Part shown: one piece after another, positions 7,797 through 14,844 of the stretch
Numbering within the stretch: position 1 is the first letter of the stretch
Layout of the letters: every line of letters starts with the position of its first letter
Source of the DNA: JAYEJW01 sp034716535
GTDB taxonomy: Bacteria; Pseudomonadota; Gammaproteobacteria; Chromatiales; Chromatiaceae
DNA: 20,571 nt
Direction: 5' to 3'
Assembly: GCA_034716535.1 (NCBI GenBank)
Contig: JAYEJW010000660.1
Coordinates: 1-20,571 of the forward strand
The notes under the pieces: generated by a model
Told to the model about the DNA's origin: nothing
Seen by the model: the letters and a program-made list of their open reading frames with translations, nothing else
The model's database searches: none
Translations under genes and position numbers: made by a program

Positions 7797-9203
7797 ATGG
7801 ACGGGAGACAGGAGAGCAGGCAGTCGTGGCTTGACGCGATGGGGGTCTACCGGCATCCCCGCGTCATCGCGATGCTGTTCCTCGGCTTCTCGGCGGGCCT
7901 TCCCCTGCTGTTGGTGTTCGGGACCCTGTCCGCCTGGCTGCGCGAGGCCGGGATCGACCGCAGCACCATCGGTCACGTCTCCTGGGTGGCGACACTGTAC
8001 GCGCTCAAGTTCGCCTGGGCACCCCTGGTGGACCGGCTTGGGCTCCCGGTGCTCACCCGCGCCCTGGGCCAGCGTCGCGGCTGGATGCTGTTGGCCCAGG
8101 GGGGGGTCGTCGCCGGGTTGCTGCTCATGGCCACTAATGATCCCAATCAGGCGCTGGGTCTGCTGGTCGCGGCGGCCCTGCTGGTGGCCTTCGCGTCGGC
8201 TACCCAGGACATCGCCATCGACGCCTGGCGCATCGAGTCGGTCGAGGCGGACCTGCAGGGCGCAATGGCGGCGACCTACCAAATGGGCTATCGGATCGGG
8301 ATGATCATGGCGGGGGCTGGGGCGCTCTATTTCGCCGAGTACCTCTCCTGGTCGGAGGCCTACAAGATCATGGCCGCGAGCATGGGGGTTGGAGTGGTCA
8401 CGGTCCTGTTGGTTCCGGAGCCGGTGCGCAAGGTGGACCGGGAGACCTGGCGGCAGGAAGAGCGGGTGGTGCGCTTCATCGAGAATTCGGCCCATCTGTC
8501 CGACCGCTGGCGCCAGATCGGCGCCTGGTTCATCGGCGCGGTGGTCTGTCCCTTCACCGAGTTCTTCTCCCGCAACGGCAAGCTGGCGCTGCTCATCCTG
8601 GCCTTCATCGCGGTCTTCCGCCTGTCCGATATCACCATGGGGGTCATGGCGAACCCCTTCTACATCGACATGGGCTATACCAAGGCGGACATCGCCAGCG
8701 TCACCAAGGTCTTCGGGCTGGTGATGACCATGGTGGGAGCGGCGATGGGCGGGGTGCTGGTGGTCCGGTTCGGTATCATGCGCATGCTGCTCGCGGCCGC
8801 GGTGATGGTCGCGGCGACCAACCTGATCTTCGCCTGGCTGGCGACCCAGGAGGCGGACATCGCCCTGTTGGCGCTGGTCGTATCCGCGGACAACCTGAGC
8901 GGGGGGCTTGCCGGGTCGGTGTTCATCGCCTACCTGTCCAGCCTCGCCAACCGCGCCTACACGGCCACCCAGTACGCCCTGTTCAGCTCTCTGATGCTGC
9001 TCCCGGCGAAGTTCCTCGGGGGCTTCTCAGGCGACATCGTCGACGCCACCGACTATGTCGTCTTCTTCAGCTACGCGGCCGTGCTCGGCCTGCCCGCGAT
9101 CCTGCTGGTCCTGGCCCTGATGCGCGTCAAATCGCTGGGGGCGTCCGGTCCCTCTGCCGCCGAGGAGGCGTCCGCCCGGCAGGGGGCGGGAGACAGGTCG
9201 TGA
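7797..9203 (+). CDS. AmpG-like MFS transporter (muropeptide permease family)
   Basis: A 468-residue polytopic membrane protein with about 12 hydrophobic segments. Features resembling AmpG include GFSAGLPLLLVFGTLSAWL near the N-terminus, YALKFAWAPLVDR in the first cytoplasmic loop region, and SATQDIAIDAWR, close to the AmpG ASQDI..DAW motif. AmpG imports anhydro-muropeptides for cell-wall recycling, but paralogues with other substrates are common, so I leave the substrate open. A charged insertion between the two halves (about 210-245, RKVDRETWRQEERVVRF) fits the MFS central loop. I chose the ATG at 7797, which follows a G-rich GGGGGGAC. A GTG at 7731 would add 22 non-hydrophobic residues of doubtful quality. 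The stop codon overlaps the GTG of the next gene, which suggests that the two are co-translated. Confidence 0.85.
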   Translation: MDGRQESRQSWLDAMGVYRHPRVIAMLFLGFSAGLPLLLVFGTLSAWLREAGIDRSTIGHVSWVATLYALKFAWAPLVDRLGLPVLTRALGQRRGWMLLAQGGVVAGLLLMATNDPNQALGLLVAAALLVAFASATQDIAIDAWRIESVEADLQGAMAATYQMGYRIGMIMAGAGALYFAEYLSWSEAYKIMAASMGVGVVTVLLVPEPVRKVDRETWRQEERVVRFIENSAHLSDRWRQIGAWFIGAVVCPFTEFFSRNGKLALLILAFIAVFRLSDITMGVMANPFYIDMGYTKADIASVTKVFGLVMTMVGAAMGGVLVVRFGIMRMLLAAAVMVAATNLIFAWLATQEADIALLALVVSADNLSGGLAGSVFIAYLSSLANRAYTATQYALFSSLMLLPAKFLGGFSGDIVDATDYVVFFSYAAVLGLPAILLVLALMRVKSLGASGPSAAEEASARQGAGDRS

Positions 9204-9886
9204 CCGCCGCGGGCTCGTTGGCGGCGGCCTTCCTCGTGGGTCTGCTTGGGGGCGTGCATTGCGTCGGCATGTGCGGCGGCATCGTCGGCACCCTCACCAT
9301 GGGGCTTCCCCGGGAGGCGCGATTGGGGCTCGCGCGCCTGTTTCCCTACCAGCTGGCGTACAACGTCGGTCGCATGGCGGGCTATACCCTCGCCGGAGCC
9401 CTCATGGGCGCCCTGGGTACCCTGGCGGTTCAGGCGATGCCGATCCAGTACGCGCAGCGGGGGCTCTACGCCCTGGCCGCGGTCTTCATGATCCTGCTGG
9501 GCCTCTATCTCGGTGGCTGGTGGCGCGGGCTTGCTCGGATCGAACGCTTGGGGGCGGGGCTCTGGCGCCGGCTCGAGCCGCTGGGACGGCGTCTGTTGCC
9601 CGTCCGCAGCCCTCTGGGGGCGCTGGGGCTGGGCTTTATCTGGGCCTGGATCCCTTGTGGACTGGTCTACAGCGTGCTGATCTGGGCCGTTTCGGCCGGC
9701 AGCGCATTCGATGGGGCGCTGCTGATGCTGGCGTTCGGCCTGGGAACGTTGCCGAACCTGCTGGGGATGGGGATGCTTGCCGGTGCGGCGGCGCGCTTCA
9801 CCGATCAGGTATGGATCCGGCAGGCGGCCGGTGTCCTGGTTCTCGGGTTCGGGCTCTACGCCCTGTGGCAGCTGTTCGCCGCTTGA
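9200..9886 (+). CDS. TauE/SafE (DsbD_2-like) six-helix membrane protein
   Basis: This 228-residue integral membrane protein has two similar hydrophobic halves. The first carries HCVGMCGG (H20, C21, C25) and the second WIPCGL (C153). These are hallmarks of the family often labelled sulfite exporter TauE/SafE or DsbD_2/UreH-like. Members with the HCxGMCGG motif commonly sit in cbb3-oxidase maturation or metal-handling loci, so a role in metal or thiol chemistry at the inner membrane is possible. No ccoGHIS genes are nearby here, so the substrate is unknown. The GTG start overlaps the TGA of the AmpG-like gene (GTGA), a clear sign of translational coupling. Just downstream, 9887-9944 is a convergent spacer with only weak hairpins. 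Confidence 0.83.
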   Translation: MTAAGSLAAAFLVGLLGGVHCVGMCGGIVGTLTMGLPREARLGLARLFPYQLAYNVGRMAGYTLAGALMGALGTLAVQAMPIQYAQRGLYALAAVFMILLGLYLGGWWRGLARIERLGAGLWRRLEPLGRRLLPVRSPLGALGLGFIWAWIPCGLVYSVLIWAVSAGSAFDGALLMLAFGLGTLPNLLGMGMLAGAAARFTDQVWIRQAAGVLVLGFGLYALWQLFAA

Positions 9887-9944
9887 GGGGAGAAGGGAAT
9901 CCCCGAGTGGCTCAGGGATCCACGGATGGCTTGCATCCCGCCCG

Positions 9945-10391
9945 TCAATCGGTGAAGAACTGCTGGTCCATCGTCATCTTGTAGGTCTTGCCGCTCCCTT
10001 CGGGTGTGACCTCGATGGCGAAGTTCACCGTCTCCTCGTTGTGCACCGCAAACTCACCCACGTAATACACGGCGTCCTGGTCCTTGAGCTCGCGCATGGG
10101 GATGCGGCTGCCCTGTCCGGTGAGGGCGACGGCCTGGACCTCGACGCGGGCCGGTACGGACGTGCCCGTGGTCCCCGCCTTTTCCTTGATGACGCTGACA
10201 TTGAGCATGCCCCTGTGCTTGCTGCGCTGCAAGCCGTACGCCTTGGCCACTTCCGGGGTCAGGGTGTCGGTCGTGAAGGCATTGTGGTGGATCGTGTAGT
10301 CGTCCACGCTGGTGCTGTTTTCCGCCACGGCCGACAAGGGTAGGGTCAGGGCGGCGGCAATGAGTAAAGAAAAGAATTCGCGGCTTTTCAT
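9945..10391 (-). CDS. DUF4426 exported protein
   Basis: The 148-residue protein begins with a clear Sec signal peptide (MKSREFFSLLIAAALTL, then PLSAVA; likely cleavage after AVA near residue 24). The mature part is a small soluble domain with motifs seen in DUF4426 proteins: YTIHHNAFTTDTLTPEVAKAY, KHRGMLNVSV and the C-terminal KMTMDQQFFTD. The function of DUF4426 is unknown. I chose the ATG at 10391, preceded by GGAGGAAGCTCGT; an ATG at 10406 would add five residues, but it lies on the other side of that binding site. In Pseudomonas, as far as I recall, DUF4426 lies beside rdgB and metXW in a proC-yggT cluster. Here it is the last gene of the matching minus-strand cluster, separated from yggU by 249 nt. 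Confidence 0.85.
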   Translation of the reverse strand: MKSREFFSLLIAAALTLPLSAVAENSTSVDDYTIHHNAFTTDTLTPEVAKAYGLQRSKHRGMLNVSVIKEKAGTTGTSVPARVEVQAVALTGQGSRIPMRELKDQDAVYYVGEFAVHNEETVNFAIEVTPEGSGKTYKMTMDQQFFTD

Positions 10392-10640
10392 ACGAGCTTC
10401 CTCCATCGTCGTTTCGTAGTCATTGTGTTTGCTGAAAAGACTTCGCGAGGCTACACCAAAACAGACCGACTAGGCGAGTGTTTTGGTTCGCCGCTCTGCC
10501 GCGCAGGCCTTTCGGTTGCTCAGGTCTCGCCGGCGATCTGACGCGATCTGCCGCTGCGCCCTGCACGGCCCGGCGGGTCCGAATGAAGGGCATTGTCGAT
10601 GTCGCGTACCGTCCTGGGCTGCTTTCCCCGCTCGAGCCTG
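10392..10640 (-). other. 249-nt non-coding gap between yggU and DUF4426
   Basis: I see no recognisable gene here on either strand. Short open frames exist, but their translations are arginine/proline-rich and look like GC-driven noise. The only structure I can support is a 9-bp inverted repeat at 10455-10487. The gap is long compared with the 4-nt overlaps upstream in the cluster, so DUF4426 may have its own promoter within it. Confidence 0.6.
10455..10487. repeat. Perfect 9-bp inverted repeat upstream of DUF4426
   Basis: ACCAAAACA (10455-10463) and TGTTTTGGT (10479-10487) are exact reverse complements, separated by 15 nt, 64 nt upstream of the DUF4426 start. It could be an operator, or a hairpin ending the yggU transcript. 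There is no long T-run, and the arms are AT-rich within GC-rich DNA. Confidence 0.5.
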
Positions 10641-10955
10641 TCAGTCGCACGGGATGGCCTCGGGCAGCCTGCTCGGAGCCCGAATGCGCAGGCGCTTGAG
10701 TCGGGCCTGTCGACCCGCCAGAAATTCAATCTGCGAGCGAGGAACCCCGAACAGACGGGCGAGGTAGCGGCACAGATGGTCATTGGCCTTGCCTTCCACA
10801 GGCGGGGCGGTGATCCGCACCTTGAAGTACTCGCCCGCAGGTCCGACCAGCTCGTCCCGCTTGGCTCTGGGCAGAACGCGCAGGCTGAGCAGCAGATCGC
10901 CGTCCTGCCAGCGATACCAGTCCGCCGGGGCCCGCTCTCGCGTTTGTCCGCTCAA
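10641..10955 (-). CDS. yggU: DUF167/YggU family protein
   Basis: This 104-residue protein matches the small UPF0235/DUF167 family. It has LRVLPRAKRDELVGPAGEYF (25-44), the core KVRITAPPVEGKAND (45-59) and HLCRYLARLFGVPRS (60-74). The family fold is known but its biochemical function is not; it is usually encoded beside yggT and proC, as here. The frame is open far upstream inside yggT, but the N-terminus fits a TTG at 10955. That start shares TTGA with the yggT stop codon, giving a 4-nt overlap and implying reinitiation. There is no in-frame ATG between there and the conserved core. A 249-nt gap follows before DUF4426. Confidence 0.88.
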   Translation of the reverse strand: MSGQTRERAPADWYRWQDGDLLLSLRVLPRAKRDELVGPAGEYFKVRITAPPVEGKANDHLCRYLARLFGVPRSQIEFLAGRQARLKRLRIRAPSRLPEAIPCD

Positions 10956-11527
10956 AAGGGGCTCGCGGTCACCAGCTTTAGGGGCGGAATGATCAGCATT
11001 TCGAGCAAGACGAGACCGACCATCACCAGCATGGGGGAGAGGTCCAGACCGCCGATGGGGGGGAGTAGGCGCCGCGCCGGCCCGAGCACGGGTTCGGTTA
11101 GGCTGCCGAGAAGCGCGGTGGCCGGGTGGTAAGGGTCCGGGTTCAACCAGCTCAGGATGACCCGGACCAGGATGGCGATCAACAGGATGTTGATCACCAG
11201 GCCCACCAGTGCCGGCACCGCCCACCCGAGCGCGCCCAAGAGGTTACGGCCCATGCCCGCGACGAGCGCCACAATGGCGAGCTCGGCAGACTTGAGCAGC
11301 CAGGCGAGGGTCAGGGAGGCGAGATCGATCCCGCCGTAACCCGGGATCACCCGGCGCAGGGGGCGCAGGACGGGCGTGGTCAGCTTGACGATGAACTGGG
11401 AGATCGGGTTGTAGAAGTCTGCCCGCGTCCACTGTAGGAGGAAACGCAGCACGACCACCGCCGTATACAGCCCGAAAACGGTGTGGACCAGAAAAACGAT
11501 GGGGTTTGTGAGATAGGATTCGGTCAT
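10952..11527 (-). CDS. yggT: YggT family membrane protein (two YGGT repeats)
   Basis: A 191-residue inner-membrane protein made of two copies of the YGGT module. Copy one has VLRFLLQWTRADFYNPISQF (about 26-45) and TTPVLRPLRRVIP (49-61). Copy two has VRVILSWLNPDPYHPATALL and TEPVLGPARRLLPPIGGLDL (about 120-162). Each copy is flanked by hydrophobic helices. YggT proteins have been linked to osmotic tolerance and envelope organisation, but their mechanism is not established. The ATG at 11527 overlaps the proC stop codon (ATGA), and the stop overlaps the yggU TTG. The gene is thus coupled on both sides. This proC-yggT-yggU order is widely conserved in proteobacteria. Confidence 0.94.
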   Translation of the reverse strand: MTESYLTNPIVFLVHTVFGLYTAVVVLRFLLQWTRADFYNPISQFIVKLTTPVLRPLRRVIPGYGGIDLASLTLAWLLKSAELAIVALVAGMGRNLLGALGWAVPALVGLVINILLIAILVRVILSWLNPDPYHPATALLGSLTEPVLGPARRLLPPIGGLDLSPMLVMVGLVLLEMLIIPPLKLVTASPF

Positions 11528-12354
11528 TGCTCCTCCGCCAGTAGCCGGGACAGCTCCTCTGAGCGCTCGCAGGCCGCGCGGACCGCCCGGTCAACGATCG
11601 AGCCGAAACCACCCGATTCCAGAACACCCAGGGCCCGTTCGGTGGTGCCGCCGGGGGAGGTGACCCGCTCGCGCAGCTCACGCGGGGATTCGGTACTCTC
11701 CATGGCCATGCGGGCTGCACCCAAGGCGGTCTGGATGGTGAGCAGCCGCGCACTTTCCGCGTCTATACCCAGCTCGACCCCGGCCTGCTCCAGGATCTCC
11801 ATGAACAGAAAGAAATAGGCGGGCCCGCCGCCGAACAGGGCCGTGACCGGATCCATGAGGGCCTCGTCTTCCACCCAGCGGGTTAGCCCCCCGGCGCGCA
11901 GGATGGTCTCCGCCTGGTTGCGCTGGGCGGGCGATACCTCCGGGGTGGCATGCAGGACGATGGCTCCGGATTGGATCATGGCCGGTGTATTGGGCATGGC
12001 TCTGACAAGGGCGTGCGCGCCGCCCAGCCACTCCTGGATGCTGTGCTCGCGGATGCCCGCCATCACCGAAATAACCAGCGGGGCCGTCTGCGCGACGACC
12101 GCAGCGAGCCCTCGGCAGACCCGGTGGGCCATCTGCGGCTTCACGCACAGCACCGCCGCGGCGGCGCCTTGCAGGGCGTCTGCGTTATCGGCCGTGGTGC
12201 GCACTGCGAAGCGCGCCGCCACGGCATCGCGCTTGGCTTGCTCCGGATCGCTCACGATCAGGCTCTGGGGGTCGTAGCCGTCGGCGATGAGTCCGGCGAC
12301 GAGGCTGGTGGCCATGTTGCCGCCGCCGACGAAGGCAATGATCTCTTCTGTCAT
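11524..12354 (-). CDS. proC: Pyrroline-5-carboxylate reductase
   Basis: ProC reduces pyrroline-5-carboxylate to proline with NAD(P)H, the last step of proline synthesis. The 276-residue product has the N-terminal Rossmann motif FVGGGNMATSLVAGL (8-22), CVKPQMAH (70-77), RAMPNTPAMIQSG (118-130), the C-terminal dimer-domain segment DPVTALFGGGPAYFF (168-182) and VTSPGGTTERAL, which is close to the usual VTSPGGTT signature. The 174-180 segment reads FGGGPAY, where the family usually has SGSGPAY or SGSSPAY, and the usual ISIAAG strand reads ISVMAG (95-100). These are unusual but do not break the frame. The ATG at 12354 has only a weak purine-rich upstream sequence. It follows yggS by 42 nt and overlaps yggT by 4 nt. 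Confidence 0.95.
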   Translation of the reverse strand: MTEEIIAFVGGGNMATSLVAGLIADGYDPQSLIVSDPEQAKRDAVAARFAVRTTADNADALQGAAAAVLCVKPQMAHRVCRGLAAVVAQTAPLVISVMAGIREHSIQEWLGGAHALVRAMPNTPAMIQSGAIVLHATPEVSPAQRNQAETILRAGGLTRWVEDEALMDPVTALFGGGPAYFFLFMEILEQAGVELGIDAESARLLTIQTALGAARMAMESTESPRELRERVTSPGGTTERALGVLESGGFGSIVDRAVRAACERSEELSRLLAEEQ

Positions 12355-12396
12355 GGAAGCTCTACCGATTTCTCTGCAAAGACGTTGTTCATCGGA

Positions 12397-13116
12397 TCAA
12401 CCCTCACGCGGGCCGAAGACGGCCGTACCCACCCGAACGATGGTCACCCCCTCGGCGATCGCCGCTTCCAGGTCGTCGGACATGCCCATGGAGAGCACGC
12501 CGAGCGGGCGATCGGGTGTCTTGAGCCCGTCCCTCAGGCGGCGCAGCTCGCGGAAGGGTCGACGCTGACGCGCTTCGCTCTCGGCGGGAGCGGGCAGGGT
12601 CATGAGCCCCGCGATTTCGAGATTTGGAAGCGCATCGCATTCCTCCAGGAGATCCGACACCGATTCGGGTGGGATTCCTCCCTTGCTCGGCTCCCCGCTC
12701 AGGTTGACCTGTACGCAGGCCTTGAGCGGCTGCAGACGCCGGGGCCGCTGCTCGCTCAGCCGGCGGGCATGCCTGAGGTCACACAGGCTGTGCACCCAGG
12801 AAAAACGCTCGGCGATCTGCCGCGTCTTGTTGCCCTGGATGCGGCCGATGAAGTGCCACTGCAGGGCAAGATCCTTGAGCGCGTCCATCTTCTCGACGGC
12901 CTCCTGCAGATAGCTCTCGCCGAAGGCCCGCTGGCCCGCGGCGAAGGCGGCGCTGATCTTTGCGGCCTCCTGTCTCTTGCTCACCGCGAGCAGCGCAACG
13001 CTTCCCGGCTCCCGCCCGAATCGGCGCTCGGCGGCGCGTATGCGCTCGAGGACTCGCGCCAAGTGCCCCGCAACGCCGGTCGGGTCTGCAGGCTTTCCGG
13101 ACACGGCCCGCGTCAA
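12397..13116 (-). CDS. yggS: YggS/PROSC family PLP homeostasis protein
   Basis: YggS binds pyridoxal phosphate without known catalysis and helps control vitamin B6 and amino-acid pools. The sequence shows the PLP lysine in LLAVSKRQEAAKI (K47 of the chosen model), FGESYLQEAVEKM, the WHFIGRIQGNK segment, VNLSGEPSKGGI, GLMTLPAP, and the C-terminal LSMGMSDDLEAAI with VRVGTAVFGPR at the end. These are the family's barrel motifs in the right order. The start is uncertain: a TTG at 13116 overlaps the rdgB stop codon (TTGA) and gives 239 residues, while a GTG at 13104 gives 235. I prefer the TTG because the same 4-nt coupling recurs in this cluster. Its place between rdgB and proC agrees with its usual proC linkage. 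Confidence 0.93.
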   Translation of the reverse strand: MTRAVSGKPADPTGVAGHLARVLERIRAAERRFGREPGSVALLAVSKRQEAAKISAAFAAGQRAFGESYLQEAVEKMDALKDLALQWHFIGRIQGNKTRQIAERFSWVHSLCDLRHARRLSEQRPRRLQPLKACVQVNLSGEPSKGGIPPESVSDLLEECDALPNLEIAGLMTLPAPAESEARQRRPFRELRRLRDGLKTPDRPLGVLSMGMSDDLEAAIAEGVTIVRVGTAVFGPREG

Positions 13117-13727
13117 TCGGCGCCCTGAAGGTAGCGCACCAACTTTGTGAGGGCCTGACCGCGGTGACTGAGGCGGTTCTTTGTGGCGGCCGGGAGCTCG
13201 GCGGCGCTGCAGCCCTCTCCGGGCACCAGGAACACAGGGTCGTAGCCGAAGCCGTTCTCTCCGCGGGGGGCGGTCAGGATGCGTCCCTCCCAGGTACCCT
13301 GGTAGATGACGGGTGTGGGGTCCTCCCCATGGCGCATGTAGACCATCAGGCACTGAAAACGTGCGCTACGCTCGGCCTCCGGGACGTCGCGCAGGTCCGC
13401 GAGCAGCTTGTCCAGATTCTCCGCGTCGGAGGCGCCGCGCCCCGCATAGCGGGCGGAGTAGATGCCGGGCGCCCCCTTGAGGGCATCGACCTCGATCCCG
13501 GAATCGTCGGCAATGGCGGCAAGTCCGCTGTGGCGGGCCGCGTTGCGGGCCTTGAGGATGGCGTTCTCGACGAAGCTCAGGCCGGTCTCCTCCGCTTCGG
13601 GCACCCCCAGCTCCCCCTGCGGGATGATGTGGATGCGCTCCGTGGCGAGCAGCTCGCTGATCTCACGGACTTTGCCTGCATTGTTGCTGGCGAGAACAAT
13701 GGACTCGCCGGTGTGTAGTGAGCTCAT
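13113..13727 (-). CDS. rdgB: XTP/dITP diphosphatase (non-canonical purine NTP pyrophosphatase)
   Basis: RdgB hydrolyses XTP, dITP and ITP to monophosphates, cleansing nucleotide pools of deaminated purines. The 204-residue product has the substrate-loop ASNNAGKVREI (13-23), the catalytic IADDSGIEVDAL with the acidic pair D74/D75, GAPGIYSARYAG (85-96), GENGFGYDPVF (156-166) and the base-binding KNRLSHRGQAL (183-193). All are typical of the HAM1/RdgB family. The ATG at 13727 is preceded by AGGATCCTGCCA. It follows rph by 58 nt and overlaps yggS by 4 nt. The pairing with RNase PH is common in bacteria and suggests co-expression in nucleotide and RNA quality control. Confidence 0.97.
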   Translation of the reverse strand: MSSLHTGESIVLASNNAGKVREISELLATERIHIIPQGELGVPEAEETGLSFVENAILKARNAARHSGLAAIADDSGIEVDALKGAPGIYSARYAGRGASDAENLDKLLADLRDVPEAERSARFQCLMVYMRHGEDPTPVIYQGTWEGRILTAPRGENGFGYDPVFLVPGEGCSAAELPAATKNRLSHRGQALTKLVRYLQGAD

Positions 13728-13785
13728 TGGCAGGATCCTCTCGCGGACGGTTTTGCGGCGGCTGCGATCAAGCGCAAGTGGGGCT

Positions 13786-14502
13786 TCATTGCGCCAGCGC
13801 TCCTCGCTGCGCGGCGAGGATTTCGCCGATGCCGGTGGTGGCGAGATCCAGCATGGCGTCCATCTGCGCGCGGGAAAAGCTCCTGTCCTCGGCCGTCCCC
13901 TGGATCTCCACGAACCGTCCGTGCTCGTCCATGACCACGTTCATGTCCGTCTCGGCGCTGCAGTCTTCGGCGTAGTCCAGGTCGAGCACGGCCTGGCCCT
14001 GGTGGATGCCCACGGAAATGCCGGCGATCTGCGCGATCAGCGGCTCGCCTGCGACCTTCCCCTGCCGGATCAGGTCCTGCACCGCGTCGTGCAGGGCGAT
14101 CCAGGCTCCGCAGATGGACGCGGTGCGGGTCCCGCCGTCGGCCTGGATGACGTCGCAGTCGAGGGTGATGGTCCGCTCTCGGAGGGCTTCCAGATCCGCT
14201 GCCGCGCGCAGAGATCGGCCGATGAGCCGCTGGATCTCCAGCGTCCTGCCCCCCTGTTTGCCGCGGGCGGCCTCACGCTGGGTGCGCTCGCCGGTGGAGC
14301 GCGGAAGCATCCCGTATTCGGCCGTGATCCAGCCCTTCCCCTGTCCCTTGAGGAAACCGGGGACCCGCTCTTCCACGCTGGCCGTGCACAGCACGCGGGT
14401 ATCGCCGAGCTCCACAAGCACGGAGCCTTCGGCATGGCGGGTAAAGCCGCGGGTGAAGCGGATGGGTCGCAGTTGGTCTGGACGGCGGAGGGATGGTCGC
14501 AT
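13786..14502 (-). CDS. rph: Ribonuclease PH
   Basis: RNase PH is a phosphorolytic 3'-5' exoribonuclease that trims tRNA 3' ends and contributes to rRNA turnover; the enzyme is a hexameric ring. The product is 238 residues, the family length. Visible motifs are DQLRPIRFTRGFTRHAEGSV (9-28), the RNA-binding RGKQGGR (80-86), the phosphate site DGGTRTASI (122-130) and the catalytic acids in LDLDYAEDCSAETDMNV (D180, D186). An upstream GTG at 14529 would add nine residues, but the ATG at 14502 gives the standard MRPS-type N-terminus, so I use it. It is the first gene of the long minus-strand cluster and is divergent from yicC. Its upstream spacer therefore probably carries promoters for both directions. 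Confidence 0.97.
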   Translation of the reverse strand: MRPSLRRPDQLRPIRFTRGFTRHAEGSVLVELGDTRVLCTASVEERVPGFLKGQGKGWITAEYGMLPRSTGERTQREAARGKQGGRTLEIQRLIGRSLRAAADLEALRERTITLDCDVIQADGGTRTASICGAWIALHDAVQDLIRQGKVAGEPLIAQIAGISVGIHQGQAVLDLDYAEDCSAETDMNVVMDEHGRFVEIQGTAEDRSFSRAQMDAMLDLATTGIGEILAAQRGALAQ

Positions 14503-14844
14503 GAGCGCTCGCTTGTTGGTGTCAGGCACCTTGAACGGATACCCTAGAATCGAATCTTGAAAAGAATGCGTTGAACAAACCGTTTCGGCGGTGGCAGCGC
14601 ATGAGCTCGGAAAAGTACGGTTTTCGGGCTCCTTCGAGCTCTCTCAGCGCCCTGCAGGCGCTGTAAAGGGCGGCGCGTTGGTGCCACGCAGGGGACGCCG
14701 AACAGCTCGGCGTGCCTTCAACCTGCCCGAAGCTCGCGCGATATCTTCGGCAACCCGACCGGTTACGTCAAATCCGCCGCCTTGCAATGGCCGCGGCTCT
14801 ACGGGATTCTATCGTCGTACCGCCTCAACCGATCTGGAGCATCC
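14503..14844. other. 342-nt divergent spacer between rph and yicC
   Basis: No gene is recognisable on either strand; open frames through here translate to arginine/proline-rich noise. The region must hold promoters for rph (minus) and yicC (plus). A TTGCAA at about 14783 with weak GATTCT about 17 nt later is the best plus-strand candidate, but it is not convincing. A perfect 6-bp hairpin (AGCGCC, 5-nt loop, GGCGCT) lies at 14646-14662, without a T-run. I see no riboswitch that I can name. Confidence 0.5.

Noticed and set aside
7644..8495. 283-codon minus-strand frame opposite the AmpG-like gene
   Set aside because: Composition is biased (His, Gln, Pro, Arg) with no domain; the plus-strand frame has clear membrane-protein motifs.
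9887..9944. Bidirectional terminator between the TauE-like and DUF4426 genes
   Set aside because: Only 5-bp stems (GGGGA/TCCCC and GGATG/CATCC) without T-runs are present; too weak to call.
10956..11225. Upstream part of the yggU frame inside yggT
   Set aside because: It lies wholly within yggT in another frame and has no resemblance to DUF167; the TTG at 10955 is sufficient.
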